Shown here: piece after piece, positions 59,658 through 64,000 of the stretch
Position numbering within the stretch: position 1 is the stretch's first letter
Layout of the letters: every line of letters starts with the position of its first letter
Origin: Gavia stellata
Taxonomy: Eukaryota > Chordata > Aves > Gaviiformes > Gaviidae
Assembly: GCF_030936135.1 (NCBI RefSeq)
Contig: NC_082598.1
Span: 50,498,347 to 50,562,346, forward strand
DNA: 64,000 bases
Reading direction: 5' to 3'
Notes under the pieces: model-generated
Seen by the model: only the letters and a program-made list of their open reading frames with translations
What the model was told of the DNA's origin: nothing
The model's database searches: none
Translations under genes and position numbers: made by a program

Positions 59658-62600
59658 TTACCACTGTTGCCAGCTGAAGTCATCATTGCTGCCAAAGACC
59701 AAGAAAAATCCTAGGATCGTGGCAAAGATGACTGTATTCCCCGTAAGAACAAGTGCACACGCGCCCCAGTAAATCTGTGAACAAGGGGAATTTAGTTAGA
59801 CGCATTTTGAACTGAATACTGACAAGACAAAAGGTAATGTCTTAATGTCACATTCTAGACAAAGTTCGGCAACAGGTCCATGATGCAAGAAGGTGGTATC
59901 TCATTATTGGAGGTTATGCCAAGAAGCCTGGGTTTACCCAAAACGACTCGAGCAATTCAGTTAGCCAAGCAGCACTGCAAGTTTCTTCTAGCCATGTTCA
60001 GAGCGCTGGCTAGTGGGCACAGCTGTTTTGCTGTAACATCCAAAAGTAGTAAAGTAAAGCTAGGCAACAGCATCAAACACATCTGCAGCCCAGCTATACT
60101 TGCTAACCATGCTAGAAGACTTTTTTAAACAGACATTTAAGGATGCAGGTCTTCAAAATGCCAGCAGATATCCCAGTAACAAAAAAGGAGGTGGATGTTT
60201 TTCAGGGAGAGGAAGTGGATTACTCAAAGGGTGTGAGGCATTCAAACTGAACGTCTGAGCTATTCTTGCCTAAAGAGATTTTATGGAAGTGCACACCATC
60301 TTTTTTGACTTAGTAGTGCTCTCTGAAATTCACACAAGCAAGTTCATCTTTTAAAGGATTTTAGTGAAAAGCCATATACTGGGAAAGACGTAATGACAAC
60401 TCAGAAGTTTAAAAAATAACATCACATATCATTTACAGTGAGTGCAAAAATGCATTGTTTATTCACGCTTCTTTACCCCAACTATTCCACAAAATGCCTT
60501 CAAAGCATTCTATACACTTTCATATTTGGTTACTTGCCTGTTAAGTTTTCACACTATTTTCTGTCTCGTTTTCTCTGCATTGCATATAGGCTGTTAGGGT
60601 TTATTCCATGACCACGTGAAGCAATTGGCAATCACGACATTCTGCCATGCTTCCGTTTCTAGTATCAGTTCTTCTTGCCAAAAGAACTCCTATTCTGTTT
60701 CCACTGCAACCATCTTAAGTACGTATTTATAAGAGTTGCTTAGTGCATGAGAGTTTTACCTTCAGTAAAAAACCATAAAGAACAAAGTTTTCCAGAAAAA
60801 AAAATAAAAAACATAGATGGAAATATTACTAACCAGTTCTGCTCTCGCAAACACTATTGGTAGCCCAAATGCTGAGACAACAATGCCTGTTGTAAGAAAT
60901 ATTGCTAGCTCCTTGCAGGCATTACTTGTAGCATCTGTGTCATCTACTAATCTTCTTGCTATGCAGTACGGGATAGGAGAAAGGATGTAAAAAAACAGAA
61001 CAAACAGTGGCCAGTACTGGCTGAAAAAGAAAGGAGAAGAAAAGTTAAAGTTAACTTGATTTACTTCCTGTTCTTCCTAAAATCAATGCAAGGCATTTTC
61101 CCCATCCAACATCCACATTTGGGAAAGACAGACACAAGCCCAGAGAGAGCAAATCCTTCGCTTTGGAACAAGCTGACATTAATCCACAGACCATGTTTGT
61201 GAGCAGCTGCAGCTGACCTCAACGGCAGCAGCAGAGAGCTCACTAGCAGGATATTCATAAAGCAAGATTTCACTAAGCAAGCCTAAATCTAATGCCACTT
61301 CACAAGACGAGGTGAACTCTTAAGTTTAACCTGTCACCTTTACTTAAGCATTGCAGAGATACCTTTGTATAGCCCTCACGTCATTTTGCCTGTAAGCTTT
61401 CAGTGCACATACATCAAACAGAGTATTGTTCTCAGCCAATACTCAGCTGCCATGGGGGCACCAAGACATTATTTTTTTAAAATTTGAATGCAACCAACAA
61501 AAACCTACAAAAACTACACCATCATATTTGGCAACATTCTCTTTTATTGCTTGCAGCTCACCAGATGAAGATTTCTCAGACACACCAATGCAGCTGCACA
61601 TTGTTTCAATAAAACTTTACTGCAGTTTGAAGGGTGATTGCACAATGATCTCCTTCCTAAGGGTTTGTCTCACCAGCCCTGGTTTTATAACAAAAGAAAG
61701 CTAGTCATATACGTAGAGGAGTACAGTTCACAACCACTAACAGGACTATCAACAGGATATTTGATATTTATTTAACTTAAATAAGTCAATTTAAAAGATT
61801 TTCTATAAAGCCAGCACTCACTTGCAAAGGGTCAAAGCCATAGGCCTAACTTTCTGAACTTTTGGTCTACTACTTCATATCTCCTGGAAACTAAGAGATG
61901 GGAAACAATTGACTGAAAATACAGGTAGCAGCTGCAATTATTCCAGACACTACATTACCAAGTGTGGTACGCAGCCAAGGATCCACCTGATAGTCACCGA
62001 CAGCCCAGCTACCACTAAGTAGCCAGAGAAAATGCCAGATTATTCCCTGATAATACATACTTGCAATCTACTTCAGGAGATGCTATCTGCTTATCAGCCG
62101 CAGAGGGACAATATTAGAGACATGTTAGGACAGTGCATTCTTTAACAGTGTGCAGCTGGGCCTGGTAATTTAATTTCCATTGCCTTCGCTTTTATAGTGA
62201 ATTAACTCCTGGATGATCTTTTTTCCACCCCAGTCTTTTGAATCAAAAAAAACCCCAAAAGCCCCAAAGACGCTCCTACAGGCAGAGGACTTATCAGTCC
62301 ATAATTATGAAAGCTAAACTATTGTGGAGTGAGAGACATGCAGAAAGAAACGAAGAATAGGAAGAGAGTGCACGTTACTTGTATTGGGGAAGGGCACATC
62401 CAAGCATCAAGAACATTAGTCCGACTGCTCCCCCGAAGGACAGGCTAATCAAGGCTACAACGAGAACACAAACCGGCAACAGGTGAAGCGTTCAATACGC
62501 TGTATAAAACACCGACGGCAACCTTCACGTAACGCGACCGCGGCTCTACCGTAGCGAGAGCCCAGGGTGGGGCCCGCCGCGCTGCTCCCCCGCTGCCGAG

Positions 62601-63021
62601 GCAGAGCTCCCACCGGGCCCGGGGGCTGGCAGCCCGGGCAGCCCCTCGGGAAGCCCAGCTCCTCTTTCGAGGCAGCGGGCGGCCCAGGGCAGCCCGGGCA
62701 GAGAGGGGCTCGCCGGCTCCCACGGCGGCTGCCGGCCCCTCCCGCCCGAGGAGGGCCGCACAGCCCCTTCACCGCCCCTCCCTGCGAGGGCCGCCCCGCA
62801 CCCGCACGGCCCGCCGGGCCTCCCGTGGCGGTGCGGCCCCACAGGTGGAGGCCGCAGGGCCGCCCTCCCCTCCCCGCCCCGGCCCGGCAACCGTAGGGCC
62901 TCCGCCAGGCAGCAGGGCCCTCGGCGCTACACGGCCCACCGGGGGAGGGGGGGGTGGGGTGGCCCCCTGCTATTGCCAGGGCAACCGCTCCGCCCCCCCG
63001 CGCACCTTTGATGCCAGCCAT
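59658..63021 (-). CDS. LEPROTL1: LEPROTL1, leptin receptor overlapping transcript-like 1 (complete, 131 aa)
   Basis: LEPROTL1 belongs to the LEPROT/Vps55 family of small four-pass membrane proteins of the Golgi and endosomes; it lowers surface levels of growth hormone and leptin receptors. Coding exons are 63021-63006 (only 16 bases, MAGIK), 62454-62379, 61020-60834 and 59774-59658 (stop TAA at 59660-59658). All are GT-AG with consistent phases and the total is exactly the 131 aa of the human protein. Family hallmarks seen are [12 protein letters not shown] in the first membrane segment, [13 protein letters not shown] in the second, [19 protein letters not shown] in the third and [14 protein letters not shown] in the fourth, with the C-terminal FSWQQW. 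MAGIK and LPQYNQYWP favour LEPROTL1 over LEPROT. It is head to head with SARAF, an arrangement shared with human chromosome 8p12, but here its 3' side faces SRP72. Confidence 0.97.
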
Positions 63022-63720
63022 GGCGCCGCCCGTCCCGTGAGCTGCCCAGGCGGAGGGGCGCGCGCCGGGAAGCGGAACTGGCGCGGCCGGGAGCCGTTTC
63101 CGGGAGGGGAGCGCGCAGGCGCTGAGCGCGCCCCGCCCACTCTCCTCGCCCGCTCCGGCCACGTGACGCGCGCTCCACCCACCGCCCCGAAGCGCGGGAA
63201 ACTGTCGCGCCGTCACTCGAAGCAAGAGACCCGCCCGCGGCGCTCCGCTCCCTCGCCACCCATTGGCCCTGATGGCTGCTAGGGTGGGGCTTCTGGGCGG
63301 CTTAGCGGTGCGCATGCACCCCCTCAGGCCCCGCCCCTTCCCGTAGGATCAGCCAATGAGAGGCGCTGTGCCCGGTGAAGACGCTTGACTCATCCTGGGG
63401 TTGTCATGGCGGCTGCCGGGCGAGTTATGGCCGCCCCCGCGCTCTTCCTGCTCCTCCTCTGCGCTGCCGCGGGCCCCACGCAGTGCTGGGATCAGCCGGG
63501 TGAGATCTGTGGGGCTGGGTATGTCTCCGCGAGGCCCTCCCGGCTGAAGGAGCCTCGAGCCCCTCAGCTGCCCCTTCCGTCTCTCCCGTCGCCATGGCGG
63601 CGGGGCGGGGACGCGGCGACTTCTCACGCCCGAGCGTTGCGCAGCGCTGCCGGCTGAGCGGCGGCCTGGTAAGGGGGAGGGGGCGTGCCGGGGCCTGCGC
63701 CGGGAAGGCGTTTTGGTTTG
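62540..63720. promoter_or_regulatory. Shared LEPROTL1/SARAF bidirectional CpG-island promoter
   Basis: A dense CpG island covers both first exons; the start codons are 384 bp apart on opposite strands (63021 and 63406). Inside the gap are an E-box CCACGTGACG at 63159-63168, a CCAAT box on the minus strand near 63260-63264 (+ strand ATTGG) and a + strand CCAAT near 63353-63357. There is no TATA box. The layout is typical of a bidirectional housekeeping promoter. The E-box resembles USF/MYC or TFE-type sites. Confidence 0.75.
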
Positions 63721-64000
63721 GGCTCCCTTTAAATCGGCCTGTGCCGCAGTGATAATGCTGCTGTTGCACACGCTGAGAGTAATAACCCGGAGCCCGCTCC
63801 GAAGGAAATGGGGGACTCTGCCGTGTGCCTCTCTGCGCATCTAATGCTTCTTAGAGCTTGCCTTTGAAGAAGCACGCTATGGCATTCTTTGTATTGTCGG
63901 CCTTTTCCTGAAAGGAGGCCCTGGTGGCTGAGGGGAATGCATCTGTACAGACGCTGACCTTTGTGCTACCTGTTTCAGGGAAGGTCCTGCTGAGGGAGAT
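63406..64000 (+). CDS. SARAF: SARAF (TMEM66), store-operated calcium entry regulator, N-terminal exons only
   Basis: SARAF is an ER membrane protein that promotes slow inactivation of STIM-Orai calcium entry. Exon 1 is 63406-63499 (31 codons plus one base, donor GTGAGA). Exon 2 begins at 63979 after TGTTTCAG and continues past the window edge; it opens GKVLLRE, matching the KVLLR(D/E)-type start of the mature protein in the family. The N-terminus is a signal peptide: a short basic start (Arg6), a Leu-rich core at about residues 11-22, and a likely cleavage near CAAAGPTQC-W. A second in-frame ATG at residue 8 gives a still functional signal sequence, so the start is ambiguous; the first ATG was taken because its context is acceptable. 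Only about 38 residues are visible, so the call rests on these plus the LEPROTL1 neighbour. Confidence 0.92.

Noticed and set aside
1-64000. Endogenous retrovirus, LTR element, CRISPR array, tRNA or rRNA gene
   Set aside because: Looked for by eye on both strands; no LTR pair, gag/env-like sequence, regularly spaced repeats, or tRNA-like A/B boxes were recognised. A profile search could still find degraded copies.

Overview
This is a stretch of vertebrate nuclear DNA, almost certainly from a bird. The evidence is two CR1-family LINE copies with the avian-type CR1 3' tail, compact introns, CpG-island promoters, and proteins close to those of other amniotes. I see no prokaryotic, CRISPR, phage or retroviral content. 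The species cannot be fixed from the window.

Six protein-coding genes are resolved exon by exon. Left to right they are HOPX (+, 19.03-22.45 kb), SPMAP2L/THEGL (-, 32.75-24.3 kb), ARL9 (-, 39.92-34.89 kb), SRP72 (-, 56.07-41.51 kb), LEPROTL1 (-, 63.02-59.66 kb) and the first exon plus the start of the second exon of SARAF (+, from 63.41 kb, running off the right edge). For HOPX, ARL9, SRP72 and LEPROTL1 every coding exon was found with consistent splice phases. They give proteins of 73, 221, 670 and 131 aa. SPMAP2L has seven phase-consistent 3' coding exons with seven THEG repeats; its first coding exon is unresolved.

Layout. 1-19 kb is intergenic DNA left of HOPX. It holds an old duplication (1.77-2.16 kb), a 103-bp tandem duplication (4.0-4.2 kb), a broken CR1 (5.83-7.79 kb) and motif-rich stretches that may be HOPX regulatory DNA. 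HOPX and SPMAP2L converge tail to tail around 22.5-24.3 kb. SPMAP2L, ARL9, SRP72 and LEPROTL1 all read leftward. LEPROTL1 and SARAF are head to head across a 384-bp CpG-rich gap. Further CpG-rich blocks lie at 33.2-33.8, 39.4-40.0 and 55.6-56.35 kb.

The genes are not a functional unit. They cover a homeodomain-like transcriptional cofactor, a sperm microtubule-associated protein, a divergent membrane-anchored ARF-like GTPase, the 72-kDa subunit of the signal recognition particle, an endosome/Golgi receptor-trafficking membrane protein and an ER regulator of store-operated calcium entry. HOPX-SPMAP2L-ARL9-SRP72 matches human 4q12, while LEPROTL1-SARAF matches human 8p12, so the stretch between 56.1 and 59.6 kb spans a rearrangement boundary relative to human. 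I found no convincing new biological system. The points most worth a second look are the synteny junction, the unresolved SPMAP2L 5' end in an orphan CpG island, a possible small hAT-type element in ARL9, a GC-AG intron in SRP72 and a splice-created mini-uORF in HOPX.
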